Shown here piece after piece: positions 15,298-23,117 of a stretch of DNA of 36,320 bases. Source of the DNA: Candidatus Rokuibacteriota bacterium (GTDB lineage: Bacteria > Methylomirabilota > Methylomirabilia > Rokubacteriales > CSP1-6). The notes under the pieces were generated by a model. The model worked only from the letters and a program-made list of their open reading frames with translations, ran no database searches and had not been told where the DNA came from. A program made the translations under genes and the position numbers. Each line of letters begins with the position of its first letter. Position 1 is the stretch's first letter. The stretch lies in the NCBI GenBank assembly GCA_003221515.1, contig QHSI01000120.1:1-36320 (forward strand), given 5' to 3'.

Positions 15298-15869
15298 GGA
15301 AGGAGATCGGCGACGGCGATCCGAATGGCCGAGAACGCGAGCGGCGTGACGACGGCAGGCGGGATCGCGACCGTCACGGTCTGGTACCGCCACGCGTACG
15401 GCGCCGCCGCGTCGGGCACGGGATCGCGGTAGACCTCGAGAACTCGGTCGACGAGATTCAGGATCCAGTAGTCCTGAATTCCCGCGCGCGCATAGAGGCT
15501 ACCTTTGACGTCGCGGTCGAAGGCCAGACTCGACTCCGCCACCTCGATGGTGAGCACGGGCCGTCCAGGATGCGCGAGGCGGTAGTCGGCGGGAAGGCCC
15601 GGCACGACGACGAGGTCGGGTTCGGGCTCCGACTCGTCGTCGAGCCACACCGGTGACTGCGTCCTCACGATCCAGCCCGGTGGCAGCACGGCTCTCAGCG
15701 CGTAATCCGTGCTGCCGACCGCGGACGCGTGATAGGGGCGCTGCGGCTCGGCGACGACCAGTTGGCCCGCGATGAGCTCGAGCGGGTCGCCGTCGAAAGC
15801 GCCGAGCTCGACGAGCCGATCGTACTCCGCTCGCTTCCACCGGCGTACCGTGAGCGGCGGTTGCGTCAT
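15294..15869 (-). CDS. Uma2-family (DUF820) restriction-endonuclease-like protein
   Basis: A 191-residue protein of the Uma2 family. The N-terminal helix region reads WKRAEYDRLVELGAFDGDPLELIAGQLV, and the core PD-(D/E)xK nuclease motif is seen as EPEPDLVVV, then VLTIEVAESSLAFDRDVK and LYARAGIQDYWILNL. The Asp, Glu and Lys positions of the nuclease fold are therefore present. The family is abundant in cyanobacteria, Chloroflexi and related soil bacteria; its biological role is unproven, though the fold predicts DNA cleavage. The gene converges on the sigma factor gene with a 4-bp overlap of stop codons. The ATG lies exactly 6 nt after TAGAGT with no Shine-Dalgarno, suggesting leaderless translation. 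Confidence 0.88.
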   Translation of the reverse strand: MTQPPLTVRRWKRAEYDRLVELGAFDGDPLELIAGQLVVAEPQRPYHASAVGSTDYALRAVLPPGWIVRTQSPVWLDDESEPEPDLVVVPGLPADYRLAHPGRPVLTIEVAESSLAFDRDVKGSLYARAGIQDYWILNLVDRVLEVYRDPVPDAAAPYAWRYQTVTVAIPPAVVTPLAFSAIRIAVADLLP

Positions 15870-15875
15870 GTGCCC

Positions 15876-15881
15876 ACTCTA
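15876..15881 (-). promoter_or_regulatory. -10 box for a leaderless Uma2 transcript
   Basis: On the minus strand TAGAGT is followed by 6 nt (GGGCAC) and the ATG of the Uma2 gene. No ribosome binding site is possible in that interval. The spacing is identical to that at the MBL hydrolase and sigma factor genes. Confidence 0.45.
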
Positions 15882-16013
15882 GACCGTTCCGCGCGGTCCA
15901 ATCAATGCCGGCGGCGCATACGCCGATCGCCCGGCCTTCAACTTCGACGAGAAGCCTTTGATGTGGTCGATCGATGCACGGAACGGGCGAGGAACCGTGT
16001 CATGGCGCTAGGG

Positions 16014-16019
16014 TATCAT
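16014..16019 (+). promoter_or_regulatory. Likely -10 box of the MR/MLE gene
   Basis: TATCAT matches the bacterial -10 consensus at five of six positions and lies 18 nt before the ATG at 16038, with the GGAGG ribosome site in between. No clear -35 hexamer is visible. The mRNA leader would be very short. Confidence 0.4.
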
Positions 16020-16037
16020 CGCGTCGGAGGCGCACCG

Positions 16038-17195
16038 ATGAAGATCAAGGCGCTCGACACGTACTTCCTGTCCGCGACCCTGCCGCAACCGGTCCGCACG
16101 TCCACCTCGACGATCAGTCGGGTCAGCGAGCTCGTCGTGAAGCTCACGACCGACGCCGGCCTCGTCGGGATCGGCGAGGCGCACGGGCCGTTCCTCTCCC
16201 AGGGCGGGCCCGAGGCCATGCGCACGGTGGGTCAGATCCTCGAGCGCGTCACCCCGCTGGTCGTCGGCCAGGACCCGTCCGGCATCGAGCGGATCTGGCA
16301 GGACCTCTTCGCGCTGACCTACACGAGCGTGCGCGGCATCCCCACGCTGGCGCAGCAGCGGAGGCAGCTCGTGACGGCGATCAGCGCGATCGACATCGCG
16401 CTCTGGGATCTGGCGGGCAAGGCGACCGGCCGGCCGGTGCACGCGCTCCTCGGCGGCGCGCTGCGCTCGCGCGTGCCCGCGTATGTCACCGGTTTCTACT
16501 ACCGCGACGGCGAGCGGCCGGACGACCTGCGGCGCGAGGCGGCGATGTACCTCGAGCACGGCTATCGCACCGTGAAGGTGAAAGTCGCGGGGTTGCCGCC
16601 GGAGGCCGACGCCGAGCGCGTCGGCGTGATCCGCAAGGCCGTCGGCAAAGACGTCGCGATCATGCTCGACGCCAACCAGGGCTGGGACCTGCCGACGGCC
16701 GTCCGCGCGACGAAACTCTGCGAGCCGCACGGCATCTTCTGGCTGGAGGATCCGATGCCCTGGTACGACGAGCGCCATGCGCTACGCCGTCTGAAGGACG
16801 AGGTCGACGTGCCGATCGCCGCCGGCGAGACGGAGTTCACGCCCTACGGTCTGCGCACGATGGTGGCCGAAGGCCTTGTCGATTACCTGATCATCGACTC
16901 CACGTGGGCGGGCGGGCTCACGACCTGGCGCAAGGCCGCCGTCATGACCGAGCTCTACCAGATTCCGCTGGCCGCCCACCACGACCCGCAGATCCACGTC
17001 CACGCGGTGGCCGCGAGCCCCACCGGCTTCATCCTCGAGTCGTTCGCCGACCCGACGCGCGACCCGCTCTGGTTCGAGCTGTTTCGCGAGCGGCCGAAGA
17101 TCGTCGACGGCTTCATGACGGTGCCCGAGACGCCGGGGCTCGGGCTCGAGCTCCGCGAGGACACGCTCGAGAAGTACGGCGTCAAGCTCGGCTAG
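16038..17195 (+). CDS. Enolase-superfamily enzyme (MR/MLE family) with complete catalytic set
   Basis: A 385-residue mandelate racemase/muconate lactonizing family enzyme. All signature residues are present: capping-domain DAGLVGIGE and IDIALWDLAGK, the lysine pair K180-V-K182, and metal ligands D211 (MLDANQGW), E237 (FWLEDP) and E264 (AAGETEF). The Asp/His dyad candidates are D287 (IIDSTWAGG) and H314/H315 (LAAHHDP). The overall lineage looks like the mandelate racemase subgroup acting on acid sugars or aryl-hydroxy acids; the precise substrate is not deducible. GGAGG lies 7 nt before the ATG at 16038, which also starts with the family MKI motif, so an in-frame ATG 12 codons upstream is rejected. 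It differs from the copy at 349-1443, where two of these residues are changed. Confidence 0.93.
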   Translation: MKIKALDTYFLSATLPQPVRTSTSTISRVSELVVKLTTDAGLVGIGEAHGPFLSQGGPEAMRTVGQILERVTPLVVGQDPSGIERIWQDLFALTYTSVRGIPTLAQQRRQLVTAISAIDIALWDLAGKATGRPVHALLGGALRSRVPAYVTGFYYRDGERPDDLRREAAMYLEHGYRTVKVKVAGLPPEADAERVGVIRKAVGKDVAIMLDANQGWDLPTAVRATKLCEPHGIFWLEDPMPWYDERHALRRLKDEVDVPIAAGETEFTPYGLRTMVAEGLVDYLIIDSTWAGGLTTWRKAAVMTELYQIPLAAHHDPQIHVHAVAASPTGFILESFADPTRDPLWFELFRERPKIVDGFMTVPETPGLGLELREDTLEKYGVKLG

Positions 17196-17221
17196 TCAGC
17201 GGCGGGTCGCCGCCAACGTCG

Positions 17222-18274
17222 TTATGCGAGCTTCGGCATGACTTGATCGGCGAATCGCCGCATCGCACGCTCGACCTCGGCCCGCGGCAACCGCGAGCCT
17301 TGATCGAACCAGCAGATGATCTGCGAGAGCCCGAACTCGTCACGGGCGGCCTGCAGCCGATCGACGACCTCCGCGACGTCGCCGAACACCGCCTGGTCGC
17401 GGCAGAACTTCTCGAACGGGAGATTGGCGATGGTCTCCTCGATCGACCGCAGACGCGGCAGGTGGTCTCCGTACGACGCGGGGATCTGGGCGAAGATCGT
17501 CCGGAGGTTCTGATAGTACTGGAGGACGCCCGGGCGCATCGCGTCGCGCGCGGCGGCGCCGCTGTCGCCGAGGTGCACCGGCAGCATCAGCGCCATCTGG
17601 TCGCGCTGCCACGGGTGGCCGCCGGCGGCGAGACGCTCGCGATAGAGCGCCATGCACTCGCGCAGCTGCGGCAGCGGCGTGGTCGTCGTGCCGGAGTAGA
17701 TCGGCAGCCCCTTGTCGCCGATGTGGGCGAAGCTCTCGGCGGTGTGGACCGCGACGCGGATCGGCGGGTGCGGCCGCTGGACGGGCTTCGGCACCACTGC
17801 GAGGTCCTCCACCTGGTAGAACTTCCCGCGATAGCTGAAGCGCTCCCGCGTCCACGCCAGACGAATGATGTCGAGTGCCTCGTCGAACCGGGCCCGGTTC
17901 TCCGCCACCGGCACGCGAAATCCATGGAACTGGCTCGGGATCGAGCCCCGGCCGACGCCGAACTCGAGGCGCCCGCCGGAGAGCAGATCGGCGGTCGCGG
18001 CTTGCTCGGCGCAGCTCAGCGGGTGGTGGAGCGGCAGCAGGACGACGGCGGTCCCGATGCGGATCCGCCGGGTACGCTGGGCGATCGTCGGCACCGCCAT
18101 GAGCGGGCTCGACAGCAGCGAGAACGCGCCGCCGAAGTGGATCTCCGCGAGCCAGGCGACGTCGAAGCCCAGCTCGTCGCCGAGCGCGATGAGGTCCAGC
18201 ATCTCGGCGAACCGTTCGGCGTGGGAGCGGCCGGGGGCCTCGGACGCCTGGAAGAACAGGCCGAATCGCGTCAC
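17222..18274 (-). CDS. LLM-class flavin-dependent oxidoreductase (luciferase-like), copy 1
   Basis: A 350-residue luciferase-like monooxygenase fold protein. N-terminal strands RFGLFFQASEAPGRSHAE and FDVAWLAEIHFGG are followed by the flavin-site region TRRIRIGTAVVLLPLHHPL and AEQAATADLLSGGRLEFGVGRGS. RPHPPIRVAVHTAESFAHIGDKG is the usual mid-barrel motif. The enzyme should use reduced FMN or F420 to oxidise a small substrate with O2 or transfer hydride; the substrate is unknown. The start is GTG at 18274, overlapping the stop of the methyltransferase gene by 4 bp (GTGA), so the two are translationally coupled. A longer frame upstream is only a shadow of that methyltransferase. Confidence 0.9.
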   Translation of the reverse strand: MTRFGLFFQASEAPGRSHAERFAEMLDLIALGDELGFDVAWLAEIHFGGAFSLLSSPLMAVPTIAQRTRRIRIGTAVVLLPLHHPLSCAEQAATADLLSGGRLEFGVGRGSIPSQFHGFRVPVAENRARFDEALDIIRLAWTRERFSYRGKFYQVEDLAVVPKPVQRPHPPIRVAVHTAESFAHIGDKGLPIYSGTTTTPLPQLRECMALYRERLAAGGHPWQRDQMALMLPVHLGDSGAAARDAMRPGVLQYYQNLRTIFAQIPASYGDHLPRLRSIEETIANLPFEKFCRDQAVFGDVAEVVDRLQAARDEFGLSQIICWFDQGSRLPRAEVERAMRRFADQVMPKLA

Positions 18275-18966
18275 GGGGCGTGCGCCCACACCGCGTAGAG
18301 CGGATCCGCGCCGCGCCCGGACGACCGGTCCTCGGCCTTCACGTCGACCCAGCCGCCGGCCCCTTCGAAGTAGGCGCGCACGAGCTGCAGGTGCTGCTCG
18401 TCCATCGTGTCGAGCCAGACGGCGACGGCCTTGGTGGGAAAGCAGCGGTTCGAGAAGGACACCACGAACGGGGCGCCCGGCTTCAACACCCGGCGCATCT
18501 CGCGCAGGACCCTGACGGGATGGAGCACGTACTGGATCGAGACGGCGCACATCGCGCCGTCGAACTCCCTGTCGCCGAACGGCAACCGGGGGTCGCTGTT
18601 CAGATCGTGGACGACCGACCGCGCGAGCTGCGGATTGTCAGCCATCTCCTCGGCGTTGAGCCCGATCCCCACGACCTCTTTGACCCGGAACCCCGGCGGC
18701 AGATGGCTGCGCCAGCTGCTCATCACGTCGAGCAGCCGCCCGTCGGCCGGAAGCACCTCGGCGTAGAGGCGGCCGAGCGCGGCGATGGCGTCGTCGTCGA
18801 TGTGGACGACCTTGCGCGGGACGTCGTAGAAGTTGCCGTCGGGCGACTCGTCGTCGCGCGTGTACGCTGCGGGCGGAAACAGACCGTCGCCGCGCACCGG
18901 CTCGGAGATCACGCCCGCACCATCGTCATGGCGCTCCAGCTTGCACGTCCGCTCGCGGCGAGTCAA
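18271..18966 (-). CDS. SAM-dependent methyltransferase-like protein
   Basis: A class I methyltransferase-fold protein of up to 231 residues. LLDVMSSWRSHLP replaces the usual glycine-rich motif I (DLMSSW-type methyltransferase group), followed by VVGIGLNAEEMADNP (motif II region) and VHDLNSDPRLPFGDREFDGAM (motif III/IV). Near the end of the sheet, SIQYVLHPVRVLREMRRVLKPGAPFVVSFSNRC is a clear post-motif. The start is uncertain. TTG 18966 gives the length stated here and lies 6 bp after the FAD oxidoreductase stop; GTG 18912 would give 213 residues and fits the family's normal N-terminus. It sits between the FAD oxidoreductase and the LLM oxidoreductase, in one leftward operon. The methyl acceptor is unknown. 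Confidence 0.82.
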   Translation of the reverse strand: MTRRERTCKLERHDDGAGVISEPVRGDGLFPPAAYTRDDESPDGNFYDVPRKVVHIDDDAIAALGRLYAEVLPADGRLLDVMSSWRSHLPPGFRVKEVVGIGLNAEEMADNPQLARSVVHDLNSDPRLPFGDREFDGAMCAVSIQYVLHPVRVLREMRRVLKPGAPFVVSFSNRCFPTKAVAVWLDTMDEQHLQLVRAYFEGAGGWVDVKAEDRSSGRGADPLYAVWAHAP

Positions 18967-18972
18967 TTCTTC

Positions 18973-20064
18973 TCACCGCGCGGCCGGCAGGCGCGCCGGA
19001 TCGAAGGGGCGAAGATCGACCGACGACGCGGCGCCGTCGGCGATCAGCTCGGCCAGGGCGCGGCCGGTGGCGGGCGCGTTGAGGATGCCCCAGGGGCCGT
19101 GGCCCGTCGCCACGTACGCGCCGGCCACGCCGGGGACGCGGCCGATCAGCGGCAGGCCATCGTCGGTGACGGGTCGGTAGCACGCCTGCCGGCGAGCAAT
19201 CCGCGCGGCCGCCAGCGCGGTGGACACGCGACTGGCCGCGCGGGCCAGCGTGTCGCAGGCGGCCTCGCACACCTCCACCGCCTCGGGTGAGTCCGGCAAC
19301 GGCGCGGGATCGGCCATCCCGCACACGTAGACGTCGCCGTCGGGGCGCGGGAAGATCTCGGGCTCGAACGCGCGGCCGTCGGCGGCCCGATAGTCGACGA
19401 ACAGCGCGTGCGCGGGCACGTCGGCGCCGACGAGCGTCACGCTGTAGCCCTTCAGCCCCTGGATGGCGGGAAGCGGGAGCTTGCCGCTCAGGCGCCCGGT
19501 CCACGGCCCCATCGCCAGGACCACGGCGTCGGCTTCGATGCTCTCGCCGCCCACTGCGACGCCGCGCACGGCGCCGGCGTGCTGGATGAGCGACTCGACG
19601 AGCCCCATGCGGAGCACGCCGCCGCGCGCCAGGGCCGCGTCGAGCAACGCCGAGGTGAAGCGCGCCGGCTGCACTTGCGCGGTCGTGTCGGTCGATCCAA
19701 GCGTGGCGGTGACCACGCCGGCGCCGTCGAGCCAGCTCGGCGCGGCGACGCGATGGCCGCCGCTCGGCGTCCCACGCTCGCGCGCGGCCAGCATGAAGGT
19801 GTCCACGCGGCGGTAGCCGTAGTCGGTCGCGAGCTCGCGAGCCAGCTCGGCGTGCAGCGTGAAGCTCGCGCGCGCCAGCGGACCGAGCGGCGAGCCGTCG
19901 CACCAGTCGAGCGCCAGGAATCCGCCCGACTTTCCCGACGCCGCGCCCGCCACGCCCGAGCGCTCCACCACGGTGACGGCGATGCCACGCCGGGTCAGGA
20001 AGTAGGCGACCGAGGCGCCGATGACGCCGGCGCCGCACACGACGACGTGTCGGGGAAGGGCCAT
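18973..20064 (-). CDS. FAD-dependent oxidoreductase (D-amino-acid/glycine oxidase family)
   Basis: A 363-residue DAO-type flavoenzyme. The N-terminal Rossmann motif is VVVCGAGVIGASVAYFLTRRG (GxGxxG) with a Glu-terminated strand VTVVERSG, and the second FAD segment is ASGKSGGFLALDW. The catalytic-domain pattern includes QVQPARFTSALLDAALARGG and VVLAMGPWTG. The C-terminal FAD element is GLPLIGRVPGVAGAYVATGHGPWGILNAPATG. This group oxidises amine or amino-acid C-N bonds, or acts as a putative repair oxidase; the substrate is unassigned. The ATG at 20064 is the family start. It is the first gene of the leftward operon with the methyltransferase and LLM oxidoreductase, and is divergent from a solute-binding protein gene with only 49 bp between. 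Confidence 0.9.
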   Translation of the reverse strand: MALPRHVVVCGAGVIGASVAYFLTRRGIAVTVVERSGVAGAASGKSGGFLALDWCDGSPLGPLARASFTLHAELARELATDYGYRRVDTFMLAARERGTPSGGHRVAAPSWLDGAGVVTATLGSTDTTAQVQPARFTSALLDAALARGGVLRMGLVESLIQHAGAVRGVAVGGESIEADAVVLAMGPWTGRLSGKLPLPAIQGLKGYSVTLVGADVPAHALFVDYRAADGRAFEPEIFPRPDGDVYVCGMADPAPLPDSPEAVEVCEAACDTLARAASRVSTALAAARIARRQACYRPVTDDGLPLIGRVPGVAGAYVATGHGPWGILNAPATGRALAELIADGAASSVDLRPFDPARLPAAR

Positions 20065-20074
20065 GGCCGTCCCC

Positions 20075-20090
20075 TACTGTGCAGTACAAT
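20075..20090 (+). promoter_or_regulatory. Divergent promoter region with short inverted repeat and TACAAT box
   Basis: The 49-bp gap between the divergent FAD oxidoreductase and binding-protein genes contains TACTG-TG-CAGTA (20075-20086). It overlaps TACAAT (20085-20090), a good -10 match for the rightward gene, about 24 nt before its ATG. No good -35 is seen, which suggests activator dependence or a repressor site at the inverted repeat. This is inference. Confidence 0.35.
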
Positions 20091-20113
20091 TCGGGCCGGC
20101 GAAAGGAGCCTCT

Positions 20114-21331
20114 ATGCGTCGTCTCACGCTCGTGATCGTGCTCTCCACCCTCGTCGCTGCGCCCGCGTCGGCGCAGGAGCCCGTACGCGTCGGCGTGCTG
20201 ACGATCCGCTCCGGGCCGATCGCGTCGTGCGGACGGCAGATGGAGGACGGGCTCCAGTTCGCGCTCAAGGAGCGCGGTGGCGCCATCGCCGGCCGAAAGG
20301 TCGAGGTGTACTTCGGCGACTCCGCGGGCCAGCCGGCGCAGACGCGCACCAAGACGCTGGAGCTGGTCGAGCGCAACCGCGTCCACGTACTGATCGGGCC
20401 GGTGGCGGCGTTCGAGGTGTACGCGATCAGCGAGTACATCCGCCAGGCCGAGATGCCGATCATCATCTCCCCCGCCGCCGCCGACGACATCACCCAGCGC
20501 AAGGCCAACCCGTGGTTCGTCCGCGCGACGATGAGCGGCTCGCAGGTCACGCACCCGCTCGGCGAGTACGCGGCGAAGAAGCTCGGGTACAAGCGCATCG
20601 CCACGATCGCCGACGACTTCGCGTACGGCCACGAGCACACCGGCGGGTTCCACCGCACGTTCGAGGAGAACGGCGGGAAGATCGTGCAGAAGCTCTGGCC
20701 GCCGATCACGACGCCCGACTACGCCCCGTACATCGCCCAGCTCAAGACCAACGTCGACGCGATCTACGCGGGGTTCGGTCCTACCAACGGCCAGCGCTTC
20801 CTGAAGCAGTACAACGAGTTCGGCCTGAAGCTGCCGGTGCTCGGGATGGTCACGACCACCGAGGAGTCAAGCCTGAAATCGATGGGCGACGAGGCGCTCG
20901 GCGTGATCACCGCCGGCACCTACTCGGCCGCGCTCGACACGCCGACCAACCGGAAGTGGGTCCAGGCGATGCGCGGCGAGTACAAGGAGGACCCGGGCTA
21001 CTGCAGCATCGGCGGCTATCTCGGCATGCTGTTCCTCGACGCCGGGATGAAGACCGTGCGGGGCCGGATCGAGGACAAGGCCGCATTCATGAAGGCGCTG
21101 CGCGCCGTCCAGCTTCCCGACACGCCGCAAGGGCCGATCAAGATCGACGCCTACGGCAACCCGATCGTGAACGTCTACATCCGGCGGGTCGAGCGGCGCG
21201 ACGGGCGCCTCATGAACGTGGTGATCGACACCTACCGCGACGTGAACCAGTTCTGGAAATACGACCCCGCGCAGTTCCTGTCAGCGCCCGTCTACTCACG
21301 CGACTATCCGCCAGCGAAAAACACCGAATGA
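20114..21331 (+). CDS. ABC transporter substrate-binding protein, branched-chain amino acid type
   Basis: A 405-residue periplasmic binding protein of the Leu/Ile/Val-binding (Peripla_BP_6) family. The signal peptide is MRRLTLVIVLSTLVAAPASA, with cleavage before QEPVRVG. The mature N-terminus VRVGVLTIRSGPIASCGRQM and the following EDGLQFALKERGG are typical. VHVLIGPVAAFEVYAISEYI, then EMPIIISPAAAD and YAPYIAQLKTNVDAIYAGF, follow the family order. Homologues in this kind of organism often bind aromatic or carboxylic acids rather than amino acids, so the ligand is open. GAAAGGAG lies 5 nt before the ATG. It is an orphan: no permease or ATPase genes are adjacent. A family B inverted repeat begins 2 bp after its stop. 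Confidence 0.92.
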   Translation: MRRLTLVIVLSTLVAAPASAQEPVRVGVLTIRSGPIASCGRQMEDGLQFALKERGGAIAGRKVEVYFGDSAGQPAQTRTKTLELVERNRVHVLIGPVAAFEVYAISEYIRQAEMPIIISPAAADDITQRKANPWFVRATMSGSQVTHPLGEYAAKKLGYKRIATIADDFAYGHEHTGGFHRTFEENGGKIVQKLWPPITTPDYAPYIAQLKTNVDAIYAGFGPTNGQRFLKQYNEFGLKLPVLGMVTTTEESSLKSMGDEALGVITAGTYSAALDTPTNRKWVQAMRGEYKEDPGYCSIGGYLGMLFLDAGMKTVRGRIEDKAAFMKALRAVQLPDTPQGPIKIDAYGNPIVNVYIRRVERRDGRLMNVVIDTYRDVNQFWKYDPAQFLSAPVYSRDYPPAKNTE

Positions 21332-21333
21332 CC

Positions 21334-21412
21334 AGGCTGCTGAAAAAGGCGAAGTACGCCTCGCCCGCAGCCTTCGGGCGCCGCCTCGCATCTGGACCTT
21401 TTTGAGCAGCCT
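21334..21412. repeat. Inverted-repeat element, family B, copy 2
   Basis: A 79-bp element with 16-bp arms, AGGCTGCTGAAAAAGG and CCTTTTTGAGCAGCCT, paired except for one central position. It is bounded by the stop of the binding-protein gene (2 bp away) and the stop of the convergent SLT gene (7 bp away). Its interior shares CGAAGTACG, GCAGCCTTCGG and CGCCTCGCATCTGGAC with copy 1 at 11614-11734. Placement between convergent stops suits a shared bidirectional terminator. Confidence 0.8.
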
Positions 21413-21419
21413 AGCAGCT

Positions 21420-22298
21420 CTATGGCGCGGTCGTTAGGCGCGCAAACTGACGCTTGAAACCGTTGATGCGGGAGAGATACGCGGCGACATCGTGGTCGCC
21501 GCACTTCTGGCCCGGCGTCAGTCGGAACGCGCGGCGCGCGTAAACGTCGCCGGGGCCCGCCCCGCACAGGTGGATGATCGCGGCGAGGTCCTGCTTCTGC
21601 TGGAGCGTGGCGGCGGCGACCCGCTGGCGCGCCAGCGTGCTCGAAATGCTGCGATCCAGGAGCGCAGCGGTCATCTCCACGGCGTGGCTCGGCACCACAC
21701 GCGTGTAGAGAACGTTGAACCAGCACGATCGCAGGTCGTGCCAGGGGCCGTCTTCCACCACCGCGTGATCGTGGATGCAGTAGCGCCGGGCCTCGCGGAA
21801 CGTCGGGTCGGTGATCTGGTACATCCCGACCGCGCTCGACGCGGGCCGATAGAGCTCGAAGGGATTCCACGACAGGCGCCAGCGCCAGTACGTCCGGGCC
21901 ACCGGGTTGCCCGACCCTTCGACCTGCGCGATCGCCGCCAGCAGCTCGGGCGTCATCACGGCCGTGGCGTGCGCGCGGAAGATCGACTCGTACTCGCGCC
22001 ACGTCTCGGGCGGCGTCTTCGAGAGCGCGCCGCTCATCGGGAAGAACAGCTCGGTCGGCTTGCGCACGGCCTGATAGGTCCAGTTGACGATCCACCAGAC
22101 CGTCAGGATGACGCTGGCGCCCACGAGGAGCCGGATCGCCAGCGGCGCCGCGAGGAACGCTAGCAGGGCGCGCCGGGCCAGGCGCCACAGCTTCCGGGCC
22201 TTCGTCATCGCGGCCGCGAGCCCGGCCCTGACTCTCGCCAGACGCGTGCGCGCCCGGCGCGTGGTGGTCGTGGCTCTGGTGACACGCAGGTGTGCCAT
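21420..22298 (-). CDS. Membrane-anchored lytic transglycosylase-like (SLT/lysozyme fold) protein
   Basis: A 292-residue protein. After a basic N-terminal stretch (TTTRRARTRLARVRAG and KARKLWRLARR) there is one membrane helix (LLVGASVILTVWWIVNWTY, about residues 57-75) and an extracytoplasmic domain. That domain has MTPELLAAIAQVEGSGNPVA, with the catalytic Glu in QVEGSGNP, then SSAVGMYQITDPTF, the G-x-MQ(Y)QI motif typical of SLT folds. Later helices carry HLCGAGPGDVYARRAF. The likely role is cleavage of peptidoglycan in the periplasm. Cysteines near DLRSCWFN and LIHLCG-like positions could form disulfides. The ATG at 22298 has AAAGGA 6 nt upstream; an open frame further upstream is discounted. 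It is divergent from a methyltransferase gene. Confidence 0.82.
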   Translation of the reverse strand: MAHLRVTRATTTTRRARTRLARVRAGLAAAMTKARKLWRLARRALLAFLAAPLAIRLLVGASVILTVWWIVNWTYQAVRKPTELFFPMSGALSKTPPETWREYESIFRAHATAVMTPELLAAIAQVEGSGNPVARTYWRWRLSWNPFELYRPASSAVGMYQITDPTFREARRYCIHDHAVVEDGPWHDLRSCWFNVLYTRVVPSHAVEMTAALLDRSISSTLARQRVAAATLQQKQDLAAIIHLCGAGPGDVYARRAFRLTPGQKCGDHDVAAYLSRINGFKRQFARLTTAP

Positions 22299-22382
22299 GG
22301 GCGTCCTTTCACTATGCCCCAGCCGGCGCGCCCCACCAACCAACCGCGCGATGCCGCTCCGTGGTAACTTCGAGGCCACGTC

Positions 22383-23087
22383 ATGCCCACCCACCAATCG
22401 CTCGCGGGATCGTCGGATGAAGAGCTGCTCCGGCGCATGGTCGACACCCACGCGGATCGCTATGGGGAGACGTTCTGGGCGTTTTTCACCACGCGCGTGG
22501 CGCCCTCGTTGCCGACGCGGCCCGTGATCGTCGATCTGGGATGTGGGCCGGGGCTCTTCCTGCGAGATCTCGGCATGCGCTACCCGTCGGCGTCCCTACA
22601 CGGGTATGACATCACGCCGGCGATGATCGCGTACGGCCAGCAGCTAGCGGGCGTCAAGCTGACGCTCGAGCTGCACGACGTGACGGCGAAGCCGCTGCCA
22701 CAGGCCGCTGGCAGCGTCGATCTGGTCTCGATGTCGTCCGTGCTGCACGTCTTCGACGAGCCGCTGCCGGTGCTCGCCGAGATCCGGCGCGTGCTGGCGC
22801 CGCGCGGGATCTTCCTGCTCCACGACTGGATCCGCCAGCCGCTCGCGACCTACCTGGCGTACCGACGAGACGAGATCAAGGAGACCGGGCCCGACGCGAC
22901 GCGGCGGGCCTTTCGCCTCTTTCCCGTCCACAACAAGTACACGCCGGACGACTGGCGGTGGCTGCTCGCGGAGGCCGGCCTGGCCCTCCGCGATCACACG
23001 CAGCTACGCGCCTCGCATCAGATCTTTGTGTCGGGGGGCCTCGAAGGGCCCCCCGAACCCCCCGCGCTCGGACTCGCCCCGGCGTAG
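22383..23087 (+). CDS. SAM-dependent methyltransferase with repeat-derived C-terminal tail
   Basis: A 234-residue class I methyltransferase. Motif I is PVIVDLGCGPGLFLRDLG (about residues 47-64), followed by SLHGYDITPAMIAYG (motif II), VTAKPLPQAAGSVDLVSMSSVLH and IRRVLAPRGIFLLHDW (post-motifs). The enzyme core appears complete at ASHQIFVS. The last 17 residues, from GGLEGPPEPP to APA, and the stop codon are encoded by a family A repeat element at 23033-23100, so the gene's original 3' end was probably replaced by the repeat. The acceptor substrate is unknown. The start ATG 22383 has only a weak GAGG upstream; TAACTT 13 nt before may be a -10 box. Confidence 0.85.
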   Translation: MPTHQSLAGSSDEELLRRMVDTHADRYGETFWAFFTTRVAPSLPTRPVIVDLGCGPGLFLRDLGMRYPSASLHGYDITPAMIAYGQQLAGVKLTLELHDVTAKPLPQAAGSVDLVSMSSVLHVFDEPLPVLAEIRRVLAPRGIFLLHDWIRQPLATYLAYRRDEIKETGPDATRRAFRLFPVHNKYTPDDWRWLLAEAGLALRDHTQLRASHQIFVSGGLEGPPEPPALGLAPA

Positions 23088-23100
23088 CCGGGGCGCGCCT
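23033..23100 (+). repeat. Two-hairpin GC-rich repeat, family A, copy within gene end
   Basis: Hairpin 1 is an 8-bp stem, GGGGGGCC/GGCCCCCC, with loop TCGAAG (23033-23054). Then come a C6 run and CTCGGACTC, and hairpin 2, GCCCCGGC-GTA-GCCGGGGC (23076-23094), followed by GCGCCT. The same architecture occurs twice in tandem at 33809-33992. The TAG of the methyltransferase gene lies in the loop/stem of hairpin 2. It may act as a terminator for this gene. Confidence 0.75.
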
Positions 23101-23117
23101 CGATATCCCGTCGCGCG

